Part shown: in pieces, positions 16,120 through 23,985 of the stretch
Layout of the letters: every line of letters starts with the position of its first letter
Numbering within the stretch: position 1 is the first letter of the stretch
DNA from: an uncultured Paenibacillus sp.
Lineage (GTDB): Bacteria > Bacillota > Bacilli > Paenibacillales > Paenibacillaceae
DNA: 44,449 bases
Assembly (NCBI GenBank): GCA_927443375.1
Contig: CAKMKL010000017.1
Coordinates: forward strand, 1-44,449
Reading direction: 5' to 3'
Position numbers and translations under genes: made by a program
Notes under the pieces: model-generated
Seen by the model: only the letters and a program-made list of their open reading frames with translations
What the model was told of the DNA's origin: nothing
The model's database searches: none

Positions 16120-18071
16120 ATTCCCATGCCTCCTGTCATCACACTTAGTCCTGGCTGCTGTGGCGCTCCCTGTGGGCTTAATCCCTGAATCATTGGATTA
16201 CCCATCTGTTCCATTCCCGGCTGCTGCTGTGGCGGTGTGAGAGCTTGCACATCATCGTCACTGATCGGAAGTCCTGCATACTCACGAAGCAGTTTGGCAT
16301 ACGTTGGAGCCGGTATCACACCGTCTCTGAATGCCTCACGGATTAAGGTGTATACGAATCCTTTGTTGCTTGGCAGTCCAGAACCTACCGTAATGGATAC
16401 ATCGAATGCAGCACGCTTGGTTTGCTTCTGCTGCCCTTGTTCGTCCTTCAAAGGCATATACTGCGGTGCGGCTTCAGCTGGCAAACCTTCAGCCTGTAGG
16501 CGTTGCATAAACATCTGCTGATACATCGGCGTTGCTGGTACCATTACTGGGACCTCTTTCAGGTCACTTGGGCGGTAAAACTCGAAGTTATCTTCACGCT
16601 CTGTAACGCGGAAAGCCTGTTCCTCTGTCCAGTACTCCATGACTAGCTCCAGGATGTACTCGAACACGTCACTGAGCGTTTCTTCCAGCAGCATCTTCTT
16701 ATGGGTTACACCGGCATTGGCGCCCTGCTGGATAGCCAAGGACTCTGTAGCTGTATCCACTCCGGATTGCTGCACACCCATTTGCTGATCACCAAACCGT
16801 GACTGGATCTGACGCTCGTTGCTGATAGCATCGTTGCGGCGCTGTATGATGTACGCTGGCATGTTCGGTGGGTCAAAGAAGCCCATGGAATGCTCACCCG
16901 TTAGGTCAGTTGGGATAACCAGACCGCCCTCATTGGTGACCTTGTCCGGATCCACACCACTGTTTGTGTTCACCCAGCGCTGCGGATTGCCTGTGAGACG
17001 GCCGTTAATGCGTATCTGGTCGTCAATGTCGTTGATAAGGTCCTGAGTATTGACCAGCAGTTCTGCCGTTCCCTTGCCCCATGTGGTGCCTTCGCGGTAC
17101 ATGTCCGGTGTAAAGAAGTACGGATAGCGATTGTTCGGGATGATAAAGTCATCGTCGTCCTTTGTGTCACGCAAAATAACGCCGCAACCGGACATTTCCA
17201 CCAGTCGCATGCGCCATTCGTACTTGGTTTTCTTCTTTTTCTCCGGCTTATCATCGTCGGTATCGCCTGTTTCCTCGTCATCGTCCTTGTCTTTGTCCTT
17301 GACCGGAACCTTATCTCTGAACCACACCAGCATGTGAAGGTAATGGTCCTTGCTGAGTGAGTCGTTTTCACCTTCATCCTCACCGAACAGCATTGAAGTG
17401 AACATGGGTTCATATCCCGGCTCAATGGCATCCACCAAGTCCTCGTCGTAGATCAGGCTCTGGCGTGCAGATGATATGGACTTAGGCATTGTCTCAATTA
17501 GGAAACGTCCCTCATTGACCTTGTACACGTCCGTGATGTTCGGGTCCGTGAACACGTACGCCGGGTTACAAGGCTCGATCACCGGCAGTCCCATCTCGTC
17601 CAACTGATCCGGATCAAACAGCACCCGGAATATCCCGGTGCCGAACTTCATCCGCCTGCGCTCATGTACATCAAGCTTGCGACGCATCTTGTTCTGATCC
17701 TTGACGAACTCCAGCACGATACGCGCCATGTCTGCAAAGGGAACATCTGAAGGTCCGCGTCCCTTGGTCTGCACCGCAAGGTTCTGCTCTATGAGATAGG
17801 CCACCTGGCCCTCAACATTTGGATTGATGATGTTCGTGTTACTGGCTGGGTCTGTGTCGCTCTCAGCCTCATTAGCGTCACCTTCCCAGTAAGCGTCGAT
17901 GGTTTCCCATTTATCGAATAGTCCACGGTTGTCCTTGTCCAGGTATGAGCTGCGGTACCAGTCAAGCAACTTATCCGCAAGTTTGTTATCTTCCTCGCTC
18001 TGTACGTCCCATCGTTTCTCTCGTTTCTCGTCGTTCATCCGGAATGCTGCTTTATTTAGTAACTCTGCCAA
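16116..18071 (-). CDS. portal protein
   Basis: 651 aa, TTG start at 18071 behind GGGGAGGTG. Features of large podovirus-type portals: an N-terminal helical part with KWETIDAYWEGD, a central wing region, a Lys/Asp-rich insertion (about residues 265-290), and the region QSRFGDQQMGVQQSGVDTAT preceding two long helices (crown/stem). The C-terminal tail is rich in Pro, Gln and Met. It forms the dodecameric DNA channel at the capsid vertex. Confidence 0.85.
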   Translation of the reverse strand: MAELLNKAAFRMNDEKREKRWDVQSEEDNKLADKLLDWYRSSYLDKDNRGLFDKWETIDAYWEGDANEAESDTDPASNTNIINPNVEGQVAYLIEQNLAVQTKGRGPSDVPFADMARIVLEFVKDQNKMRRKLDVHERRRMKFGTGIFRVLFDPDQLDEMGLPVIEPCNPAYVFTDPNITDVYKVNEGRFLIETMPKSISSARQSLIYDEDLVDAIEPGYEPMFTSMLFGEDEGENDSLSKDHYLHMLVWFRDKVPVKDKDKDDDEETGDTDDDKPEKKKKTKYEWRMRLVEMSGCGVILRDTKDDDDFIIPNNRYPYFFTPDMYREGTTWGKGTAELLVNTQDLINDIDDQIRINGRLTGNPQRWVNTNSGVDPDKVTNEGGLVIPTDLTGEHSMGFFDPPNMPAYIIQRRNDAISNERQIQSRFGDQQMGVQQSGVDTATESLAIQQGANAGVTHKKMLLEETLSDVFEYILELVMEYWTEEQAFRVTEREDNFEFYRPSDLKEVPVMVPATPMYQQMFMQRLQAEGLPAEAAPQYMPLKDEQGQQKQTKRAAFDVSITVGSGLPSNKGFVYTLIREAFRDGVIPAPTYAKLLREYAGLPISDDDVQALTPPQQQPGMEQMGNPMIQGLSPQGAPQQPGLSVMTGGMGM

Positions 18072-18103
18072 GCTGTCTCACCTCCCCAAAATAAAAAGAC
18101 AGG

Positions 18104-18358
18104 CTATCTGCCTATCTCCACTTTGTCCGTATTGTTGCGTCCCTTTGGCCTGACCACGTCATACAGTCCGGAGTCCTTCAACTTGTATTCCTCATAGCTA
18201 ACCTTGTTCGTCTGTAACGGGCTTCTCAGGCTCGTACGGCTGCGCTTCACCATGATAGTGTTATCATCCGATTTGCGCTCAACAGGCTTTACAGGAGTTG
18301 CACGGCCCATCAGATACCCGGTTATCACGCCCACCAGCAGCACGGCAGCATAGATCAT
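18104..18358 (-). CDS. small membrane-anchored protein (84 aa)
   Basis: ATG at 18358 overlaps the previous stop (ATGA). Residues 2-19 are a transmembrane helix (IYAAVLLVGVITGYLMG) followed by a basic cytoplasmic-type tail. A membrane protein between terminase and portal is unexpected; function unknown. Confidence 0.65.
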   Translation of the reverse strand: MIYAAVLLVGVITGYLMGRATPVKPVERKSDDNTIMVKRSRTSLRSPLQTNKVSYEEYKLKDSGLYDVVRPKGRNNTDKVEIGR

Positions 18359-18513
18359 TTGTCATCATCCTTTGCGTACGTGGCTACGAATCCACATGAG
18401 CTGCAGCGATACTGGTACATCCGCAGTGGCTTCATGCCGTTTGCTTTGAAATGTCCGCAGTCGTTACGAGACTTCAGGATCTCATGGCTGAAGCACATCG
18501 GGCATTTGTCCAT
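18355..18513 (-). CDS. small Zn-ribbon protein (52 aa)
   Basis: Its ATG overlaps the large terminase stop (TAATG) and has GGAAGGTG upstream. CPMC at residues 4-7 and CSSCGF near residue 38, plus CGH near 19, indicate a zinc ribbon. Its stop overlaps the next start (ATGA), so it belongs to a coupled chain. Confidence 0.7.
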   Translation of the reverse strand: MDKCPMCFSHEILKSRNDCGHFKANGMKPLRMYQYRCSSCGFVATYAKDDDK

Positions 18514-19997
18514 TACTTCACCTTCCTTAACTCATTCTTCTTATATCCAAGGTCCTCAAGCTCTGTGCCATAGAAATGACCTTTTGGCTTCTCCTGCGGC
18601 TTGTGTACTGTCTTCAGTACCCACCGGTTCAGCGCCTGGCTCATAGCATCCACCATGTCGTCATGAGCTCCTTTAGGGAAGGCTGCGCATTCTTCTATGA
18701 AGTCCTGCACCCACGGCTTACCTTCAGGCAGATAGACGTTGTGAGCTTCAATGTCCGGAACAATGGTTGATACCCGGGATATCTTGCTATCCTTTGGCAC
18801 GATCGGCACCAGGCCGCCTATCTTCTTGTTAAGCATCTGTATAATGGCTGCACCGTTCGCCTTTTCCTCAATCAGTTTCAGGCGCGCTTTAGGCCACTTG
18901 GCACTCATATTTCTTATGGCATCCATCGTTTGGTTAATGTCCATACGGGCGCGTACCTGATCCAGCAAGTATCTATCTGCATCCCTGCGTCCCCATACCT
19001 GTCCTACCACATAGTCACTGCCGTCTGAATCCTTGAATGTGCAGTCCCATGACTGTATGATCTCATCGAACTTCATGCGCTCTGGGTCGGAAGTATAATA
19101 TCTCCACCAGTCACGCTTGATCATTGCACCTTCAGCAGCTGTAGGCCGTTGTTGGTACAACGCATTAAAAACCCGGGAACCAACATCGGTCCGGATCTGC
19201 TCCATGCGCTCTTTATCAAAACCTTGCTCAGGCCAAAGTGGTTCCCCTTCAGGTCTATGAAGGTAATCATCTTTCTCTGCGAGGGCTGGAAAGTTAATCA
19301 CTGTCCATCGCTCACCCTTATGAACGCCCTCTTTGATCTCGTCTGCCTCTTTTTTAAGCAGCCTGCCTACCAGATCATCCTCATGCCAGCGTGTCATTAC
19401 AACGACAATACGGCCGTCAGGAGTTAAGCGAGTGTATAAGGTGGATGTGTACCACTCCCATATCTTCTCTCGCATCGTCTCACTGTCAGCCTCTTCAGCA
19501 TTCTTTACCGGGTCATCAATGATGGCTATTCGCGCGCCCTTACCTGTGATAGGACCACCCACACCAGCAGCGTGTAAGCCTCCGCGGTGTCCACTGGTTC
19601 CCCAGGACTCTGCAGATTGATTATTCCGGTCCACCTCAACCTCGAATACCCCGGTGTTGCTGGACAGTGTATCCCTAGCAATACGCGAGAATCCACGGCT
19701 CAGGTCAACGGAATAAGAGGCGAGTATGATTTCATCGTCCGGATTACGTCCTATATGCCACGCTGGAAACTTACGGCTTACCCTTTCTGACTTACCGTGT
19801 CGTGGCGGCATGGTCACGATCAGTCGCTTGAGCTCACCACTAGACACTTTCATCAAGGCTTCATCCAGTACGTCCAGGTGCTTACCTTCCTTGTCACGAT
19901 ACTCGCTGTCATAGTCTACAAAATAAGAAAAGTCAGCATAGGCACGGGCCTGTCTGACTTCATCCAGCGTTGGCAGTCTTTGCAAGGATAGACTCAA
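18513..19997 (-). CDS. terL: terminase large subunit
   Basis: 494 aa with a TTG start at 19997 inside the small-subunit gene, AAAGGAG upstream. Walker A is PPRHGKSER (about residues 64-72) and Walker B IAIIDD (157-162); the C-terminal nuclease has SWDCTFKDSDGSDY and HDDMVDAM acidic motifs. It powers DNA packaging through the portal and cuts the concatemer. A circular assembly and pac-like repeats in the upstream gene suggest headful packaging. Confidence 0.92.
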   Translation of the reverse strand: MSLSLQRLPTLDEVRQARAYADFSYFVDYDSEYRDKEGKHLDVLDEALMKVSSGELKRLIVTMPPRHGKSERVSRKFPAWHIGRNPDDEIILASYSVDLSRGFSRIARDTLSSNTGVFEVEVDRNNQSAESWGTSGHRGGLHAAGVGGPITGKGARIAIIDDPVKNAEEADSETMREKIWEWYTSTLYTRLTPDGRIVVVMTRWHEDDLVGRLLKKEADEIKEGVHKGERWTVINFPALAEKDDYLHRPEGEPLWPEQGFDKERMEQIRTDVGSRVFNALYQQRPTAAEGAMIKRDWWRYYTSDPERMKFDEIIQSWDCTFKDSDGSDYVVGQVWGRRDADRYLLDQVRARMDINQTMDAIRNMSAKWPKARLKLIEEKANGAAIIQMLNKKIGGLVPIVPKDSKISRVSTIVPDIEAHNVYLPEGKPWVQDFIEECAAFPKGAHDDMVDAMSQALNRWVLKTVHKPQEKPKGHFYGTELEDLGYKKNELRKVK

Positions 19998-20406
19998 GTT
20001 CAGCCAACTCCTTTGCGCTAAGGTTCTTTAGATCAGGTTTAGTCTCTACTACCGCCTGTACATCTGCCTGTACTTTATCTACCGGTTTATAACCAGCTCT
20101 GTCCAGCAAATCCCTTGCAGCAGTGATCCGATCTTTTGGCGGTGTGATAGGATCGTTCATCACTTCAAGCAGCACGTTATATGCTTTAACAGCGTCCTCA
20201 GCAAACATCATTCGCAAGTCCTTGTTAATACTTTGTTGAGTATTGTTAAGATATTGTTGAACTTCAACACTTTTTAGCAAACGGCTTGCCTGACTGTATG
20301 CTGACTTCTCGCTGTATCCGGCAGCTATCGCGGCGTTTGTGCCATTACCACCGTTCTTGATGTACTCCGTTACAAATAGCATAATCTGCGGTCTTAGGTC
20401 TGCCAT
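19960..20406 (-). CDS. terS: terminase small subunit
   Basis: 148 aa, Terminase_2 family pattern: FVTEYIKNGGNGTNAAIAAGYSE helix-turn-helix near residues 11-40, then an oligomerisation helix region and a C-terminal LSAKELAELESILA helix. ATG at 20406. It recognises the packaging start site, and its own coding sequence carries four helically phased TTGTTRA repeats (20222-20260). It is the first gene of the late operon. Confidence 0.85.
   Translation of the reverse strand: MADLRPQIMLFVTEYIKNGGNGTNAAIAAGYSEKSAYSQASRLLKSVEVQQYLNNTQQSINKDLRMMFAEDAVKAYNVLLEVMNDPITPPKDRITAARDLLDRAGYKPVDKVQADVQAVVETKPDLKNLSAKELAELESILAKTANAG
20222..20260. other. candidate pac site: four phased TTGTTRA repeats
   Basis: TTGTTAA (20222-20228), TTGTTGA (20233-20239), TTGTTAA (20243-20249) and TTGTTGA (20254-20260) start 11, 10 and 11 bp apart, which is one DNA helix turn each. 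Many headful phages have their pac site in the small terminase gene. Gln/Asn-rich coding may partly explain the pattern. Confidence 0.4.
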
Positions 20407-20500
20407 GTGTACATCACCACCTTTGTATGCGTAATTGTATACGTAAACGTAAAAAACTGGTTAAAACCCGCGTTTTTTCATATCACCGTTATTATTTTTC

Positions 20501-20540
20501 ATAACAATGTGTTGACACCATGCAATAACAGTGTTATGAT
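20501..20540 (+). promoter_or_regulatory. consensus promoter with paired operators for the three-gene plus operon
   Basis: TTGACA (20512-20517), 17 bp, TATGAT (20535-20540). The palindrome ATAACA-G-TGTTAT (20525-20537) overlaps the -10, and a related site ATAACA-A-TGTGTT (20501-20513) abuts the -35, 24 bp away. A repressor bound at both would block the promoter. It also stands back to back with the late terminase gene. Confidence 0.7.
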
Positions 20541-20572
20541 TACATTATCAAATACAAGGAGTTGTTGAGCAA

Positions 20573-20731
20573 ATGAAAAAAGTAACACTTACTACACCCG
20601 AAAGAATTGTAAACGATGGAGAGTTTTACGTCTCTTCCGGTCGGTTGTTCCGTTGGGATGCTTCTGCTGGACGCGGTGTAATGGTTGATACATTAGATCA
20701 GTTCAGAAATGCAGAAGATCGCGCTGTATGA
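20573..20731 (+). CDS. small protein, first gene of plus operon (52 aa)
   Basis: ATG at 20573, AAGGAG 11 bp upstream. Soluble and beta-rich, with DGEFYVSSGRLFRWD. Its stop overlaps the next start (ATGA). No family recognised. Confidence 0.65.
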   Translation: MKKVTLTTPERIVNDGEFYVSSGRLFRWDASAGRGVMVDTLDQFRNAEDRAV

Positions 20732-20904
20732 ACCTAATCACACAAGCTGATATTGCCCGGGCTACGGGTCGTGAACGTTCAAACGTTCGTGACTCGTACC
20801 GTAGAGGGTTGTTGCCTAAGCCTGACTTTACCATTAATGATTCAACACCACTGTGGTTGCCTGAAACGATCAAACCTTATATTGAAAAGGAGAATGAAAA
20901 ATGA
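20728..20904 (+). CDS. small HTH DNA-binding protein (58 aa)
   Basis: Coupled by ATGA overlaps on both sides. LITQADIARATGRERSNVRD forms a helix-turn-helix of MerR/excisionase type, followed by a wing-like PLWLPETIKPYI. It could autoregulate the promoter at 20501-20540. Its coding sequence holds a perfect dyad GAACGTT-CA-AACGTTC (20773-20788). Confidence 0.65.
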   Translation: MNLITQADIARATGRERSNVRDSYRRGLLPKPDFTINDSTPLWLPETIKPYIEKENEK

Positions 20905-21122
20905 TTAAACTAGCTGATCTGCCCTACACTTTGGAAGAAGGTATGAAGATTTCTCACACAGTACCTTGCTTTAATGGTTCATTTACCTACGAATATGAGA
21001 TCATGGGGATTACACAATACAGTGATGATCGTAATGATCTTATTACTCTGGTGAATGACCATATCCCGCCGATGGATGTTGAGCCAGCTTGGTTCTTGAA
21101 TCGCAAAGTTAAGTTTGCCTAA
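20901..21122 (+). CDS. unknown soluble protein (73 aa), last gene of plus operon
   Basis: ATG at 20901 with AAGGAG upstream and ATGA overlap. Acidic, with FTYEYEIMGITQYSDDRNDL; no motif recognised. Followed at once by a strong terminator. Confidence 0.65.
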   Translation: MIKLADLPYTLEEGMKISHTVPCFNGSFTYEYEIMGITQYSDDRNDLITLVNDHIPPMDVEPAWFLNRKVKFA

Positions 21123-21141
21123 GCCCTTCGGGGCTTTTTTT
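21121..21141 (+). terminator. intrinsic terminator of plus operon
   Basis: AAGCCC-TTCG-GGGCTT followed by TTTTT. A six-base-pair stem with a UUCG-type loop, directly after the last stop. Confidence 0.85.
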
Positions 21142-21247
21142 ATTGCCTACTCGCACCCTGGAAGAACATCACGATTCCCCATGTGCAGATATACCAATTA
21201 GATATGGATCACCCCCCTTCAGCTTGTCTCTGGCATTTTGTCACCCA

Positions 21248-21406
21248 TCAGTAAACTTCCTTCCTCATCTTCAGCTCTGTACGGTACGGCTGTCTGTGTA
21301 CCCAATAAGCTTCGCCTACGTCATCACTGCCGATGATGGGGCGTACAAAGTACCACACTCCACCGCGTACCTTCCTAAACCACTTGAAGCGATATAGAGC
21401 AGTCAT
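21248..21406 (-). CDS. small basic protein (52 aa)
   Basis: ATG at 21406 behind GGTGAGATAGG. Arg/Lys/Trp/Tyr-rich (LYRFKWFRKVRGGVWYFVRP). It lies after the terminator of the structured RNA and converges on the plus operon. Function unknown. Confidence 0.5.
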   Translation of the reverse strand: MTALYRFKWFRKVRGGVWYFVRPIIGSDDVGEAYWVHRQPYRTELKMRKEVY

Positions 21407-21483
21407 CCTATCTCACCGTCCATATAAAAAGTAATATCATCATACAGAGAGTCCAATATAAGTACCTATCTGAATACCTCACT

Positions 21484-21527
21484 GCGGCCTCCACTATCGT
21501 TAAGTATTTCGGTCGTCTCGATGGCGG
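21484..21527 (+). repeat. intergenic repeat, copy f
   Basis: CGGCCTCC, then TTAAGTATTTCGGTCG and GATGGCGG. It matches copy a (25525-25566) over most of its length. It lies just downstream of the terminator that closes the structured RNA. Confidence 0.5.
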
Positions 21528-21534
21528 CTTTGCC

Positions 21535-21935
21535 GCAAAAACAAAAAGAGCAACGGCGTACATACCGTTACTCCTTACTCGCTCGGGCCCACGGGCAGCA
21601 GGTCCGAATATATATGATAACCACCCCCAACATCGAACGCGCCGGTCATCTAGACCGTTGAGGGTGGGTGTTGCTGAATGTTTTACACACTCAGGGACTC
21701 ACGTAACAATCATGATAGCCGTTGTAATGGGGCGGTGCACTCCCTGTAAGGGCAAACCCTGATTAACAGCTCATGATTCTGCTACAGGTTACGTAAGTCT
21801 CTCAATGTATAAAAAGGTAGCGCCAGCCCGTAGCAACCGGCGCATGAGAGGTAGGAGTGACCCTAGTGAGTGAATGAAAGTGATGGGGAATCAGCACTTA
21901 GGGGCGGTTCGCGCGCTACCGAATGCTAATTCCTC
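21535..21935 (-). ncRNA. candidate large structured non-coding RNA
   Basis: No plausible gene lies in 21407-21949. Read on the minus strand, the sequence has long-range pairings: GGTAGCGC with GCGCTACC (21908-21919 / 21825-21833), and GAGACTTACGTAAC with GTTACGTGAGTCCC (21788-21801 / 21702-21715). AATCATGA pairs with TCATGATT, there is a GGTC-ATCTA-GACC-type hairpin, and CCACCC/GGGTGG arms surround it (21620-21670). It ends in a strong terminator. It follows the late-regulator gene at the end of the early operon. It could be a phage ornate RNA (GOLLD/ROOL class), a 3' UTR, or an unknown type. Confidence 0.5.
21536..21573 (-). terminator. strong intrinsic terminator closing the early operon
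   Basis: On the minus strand GAGTAACGG-TATGTACG-CCGTTGCTC (9 bp, one wobble) followed by TTTTTGTTTTT. Confidence 0.85.
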
Positions 21936-21949
21936 ATACTTACATACTA

Positions 21950-22369
21950 TCACGATGCGTTTGTACTTTGTGTTACCTCTTTGTTACCTCTTTTGCTCAT
22001 GTATTTACGAAGGTATCCACCGCTGTATCCCAATTCTATGCCGATCATGTCATAGCTCTTACCTTCCATGCGTTTGCACTGGATTACATTAGCTAGCCCT
22101 GTAAATTGATTCATATGGACTTCCATCTCAAGCTTGATTGATTCCACGCGGTCGACCTCTGCCTGAATTTCCTTCAAATCATCTACAGCCTTGTTATACC
22201 AGTCGATCCCCTTATCTAGTGGTATATGTACGTAGCTTCCGGATGATGGTACTTCGCCTTTAAAGATAACCTTGTGAGCCATCTCTACGCGTCTCCTAAT
22301 CTCCATTTCACGGATCTGCAGTATGCGTAGCTCATTCACGGTGTCGTTGTAAGAGTCTTTCCATTCCAT
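21950..22369 (-). CDS. ArpU/RinA-like late transcription regulator
   Basis: 139 aa. An N-terminal coiled-coil region (to about residue 95) is followed by KSYDMIGIELGYSGGYLRKYM, a sigma region-4-like helix-turn-helix. Length, architecture and place at the end of the early operon before the terminase genes match the ArpU/RinA/LtrA regulators that switch on late genes in Firmicute phages. Its target would be the region 20410-20460 ahead of terS. Confidence 0.65.
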   Translation of the reverse strand: MEWKDSYNDTVNELRILQIREMEIRRRVEMAHKVIFKGEVPSSGSYVHIPLDKGIDWYNKAVDDLKEIQAEVDRVESIKLEMEVHMNQFTGLANVIQCKRMEGKSYDMIGIELGYSGGYLRKYMSKRGNKEVTQSTNAS

Positions 22370-22396
22370 GGTTATCCCCCCTATAGATAATATGAG

Positions 22397-22573
22397 TTAA
22401 TCCTTAATCACTTCCCACTTATGCATAGCTTCCCATACCAGGAACCCATTAAGCTTCACTTGTACCTGTCCGCCGAATCCATAGCCTGGCACGTATTTTA
22501 CGCCTCTTATGTTCATTACCCTTGCTGTCACGCTATGATCGTCCTTACGCCTTATTTTGTCGTCCTTCTGCAT
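22397..22573 (-). CDS. small basic protein (58 aa)
   Basis: ATG at 22573 has no good ribosome site; the in-frame GTG at 22531 (AAGGA 10 bp upstream) is an alternative. Contains VKYVPGYGFGGQVQVKLNGF and an amphipathic end. Unknown. Confidence 0.5.
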   Translation of the reverse strand: MQKDDKIRRKDDHSVTARVMNIRGVKYVPGYGFGGQVQVKLNGFLVWEAMHKWEVIKD

Positions 22574-22576
22574 AAG

Positions 22577-22599
22577 GAGAAAAGACGGCTTATGCCGCC
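22577..22599 (-). terminator. terminator overlapping the coiled-coil gene stop
   Basis: GGCGGC-ATAA-GCCGTC followed by TTTTCT on the minus strand. Confidence 0.55.
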
Positions 22600-23666
22600 T
22601 CCTCCTTGGTGAATACCGCCAATTCCAACGCGCTTATACGTTCCAGCGCTTGTCTGAAGGCTTCGGGTGTAACTTCTTCTCCTGCCATCTCCAGACCAGC
22701 GTTGTCCTGATCCAATCCACCGGTTGTGCTGTCCTCTTCACGAAAGGCCGGCACGGTTAGTGCTACCTCTACCTCGCTACCCACGGGAATATCGTACGCA
22801 TAATCTTCTTCATTAGCGGCTGCGGCGGTTCGAAACGAGGGTGCGTCTTCGCTGGTCACCACCCGGTACTTCCCTTTCATGGATGTTCCGCCATTACTCA
22901 TGTCCCCAGTCATAGCGAAGTAAGGAATTTCTATAGTCTCATCTGTTGCAGCAAGTTCAGCCAGGTAGGTGTCTCTCCGGATGTCGTCCTTCCAGCGGAT
23001 GTTGTAGATCACTGGTTTAGCTTCTTCTTCTTTCTTCCGTTGCTCCAGCCATTTCTCATGGGCCGATCTCACGTCCACTTCCTCAACCTTCATAGCAGCT
23101 GCAGCACCTACGGCAATCTCTTTACGGAGATCATCCACTTGACTGTTCAGTCGTACCGTCTCTGCCTTTTCTTCCTCCAGCATCCGTGTAGCATTGGAAA
23201 TCTTGCTGTTCAGGTCTGCGATCTCCAGCGTTTTGTTACTCAGTTCGATGTTAAGCTGTTCGTTTGCGGTTTCCGACTGATCATATTTTTCCTGAAGCGA
23301 TGCCAGTCTTGCTTCCAGCGCCTTGGTGTTTGCAAGCTCAACCTGTTTCATCTTGGCTACTGCATTTTGGATCACGGCGTTCACGTAGTTGTAGGATTGA
23401 AGCGCTCCTTCTTCACTATAGTTCAGGAACATTTCCTTGGGCTCCACTCCGTCAAAGTCCAGCGTGTCCATAAACTTCGCAACCTCATTGTTAACCGATG
23501 CTTCGATAGCTGCCTTCTCTTGTTCTTCCTGCTGCTTGGTAAGTTCGGAGATCTGCGCCTCAAGGTTAGCAACTTTAGTGCTGTCCTTAAGTCCCCCGCG
23601 CTGATTCTCAGTGTTAAGCTCATACTGCAACTGATTAATCTGTGCTTCAATTGTCGGAATTCCCAC
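22590..23666 (-). CDS. long coiled-coil protein, unknown function (358 aa)
   Basis: GTG at 23666 with GGGGAG 5 bp upstream. Residues 1-205 are nearly continuous coiled coil (KVANLEAQISELTKQQEEQ; later LNIELSNKTLEIADLNSKI). Residues 215-320 form a globular beta-rich domain with YNIRWKDDIRRDTYL. It is the largest unknown early gene. A TATAAT (23708-23713, minus strand) lies about 45 bp upstream, so it may have its own promoter. Confidence 0.65.
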   Translation of the reverse strand: MGIPTIEAQINQLQYELNTENQRGGLKDSTKVANLEAQISELTKQQEEQEKAAIEASVNNEVAKFMDTLDFDGVEPKEMFLNYSEEGALQSYNYVNAVIQNAVAKMKQVELANTKALEARLASLQEKYDQSETANEQLNIELSNKTLEIADLNSKISNATRMLEEEKAETVRLNSQVDDLRKEIAVGAAAAMKVEEVDVRSAHEKWLEQRKKEEEAKPVIYNIRWKDDIRRDTYLAELAATDETIEIPYFAMTGDMSNGGTSMKGKYRVVTSEDAPSFRTAAAANEEDYAYDIPVGSEVEVALTVPAFREEDSTTGGLDQDNAGLEMAGEEVTPEAFRQALERISALELAVFTKEEAA

Positions 23667-23805
23667 AAATACTCCCCATTTCGTTCACATTCTTTGATAT
23701 TACCTATATTATACACTATTTCCCGTGATTTTTGTGCGTTTTTCTCTGTTTTTCTTCCACATTCTACAATTTTAATCATGCTTTTTTTAGATGAATTAGA
23801 TACTT

Positions 23806-23985
23806 TTATGCGCCTTTCTTATCCGGTGGTTTACCCATGATCTGATAGCGTCTGTAAGCCTCGTATGGTCCTCCTTGTATCTCTCCGGTAACTTGGTTGC
23901 GTACTGGCTTTATAATGGCTGTAACGGCCCCGTAGGAGTTCATATACACGATATCTTGTCCAAGGTTGACCCATGTTGGCTTCAT
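23806..23985 (-). CDS. small protein after RusA (59 aa)
   Basis: ATG at 23985 overlaps the RusA stop (ATGA), with GAGGAG 8 bp upstream. Contains WVNLGQDIVYMNSYGAVTAI and a PYEAYRRYQIMGKPP end. Unknown. Confidence 0.6.
   Translation of the reverse strand: MKPTWVNLGQDIVYMNSYGAVTAIIKPVRNQVTGEIQGGPYEAYRRYQIMGKPPDKKGA

Noticed and set aside
20773-20788. GAACGTT-CA-AACGTTC dyad as a LexA box
   Set aside because: Spacing between GAAC and GTTC does not fit GAAC-N4-GTTC; it is kept only as a note on the HTH gene.
21143-21397. 84-codon plus-strand frame after the plus operon terminator
   Set aside because: No ribosome site, begins inside the terminator region, and lies opposite a better 52-aa minus gene.
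21600-21920. tRNA or tRNA-like gene in the structured region
   Set aside because: No cloverleaf with T-arm GTTCRA and CCA-adjacent acceptor stem could be drawn on either strand.
23040-23840. 266-codon plus-strand open frame
   Set aside because: Antisense shadow of the coiled-coil gene; composition (Leu/Phe/Cys/His) reflects complementary codons of a Glu/Lys/Gln-rich protein.
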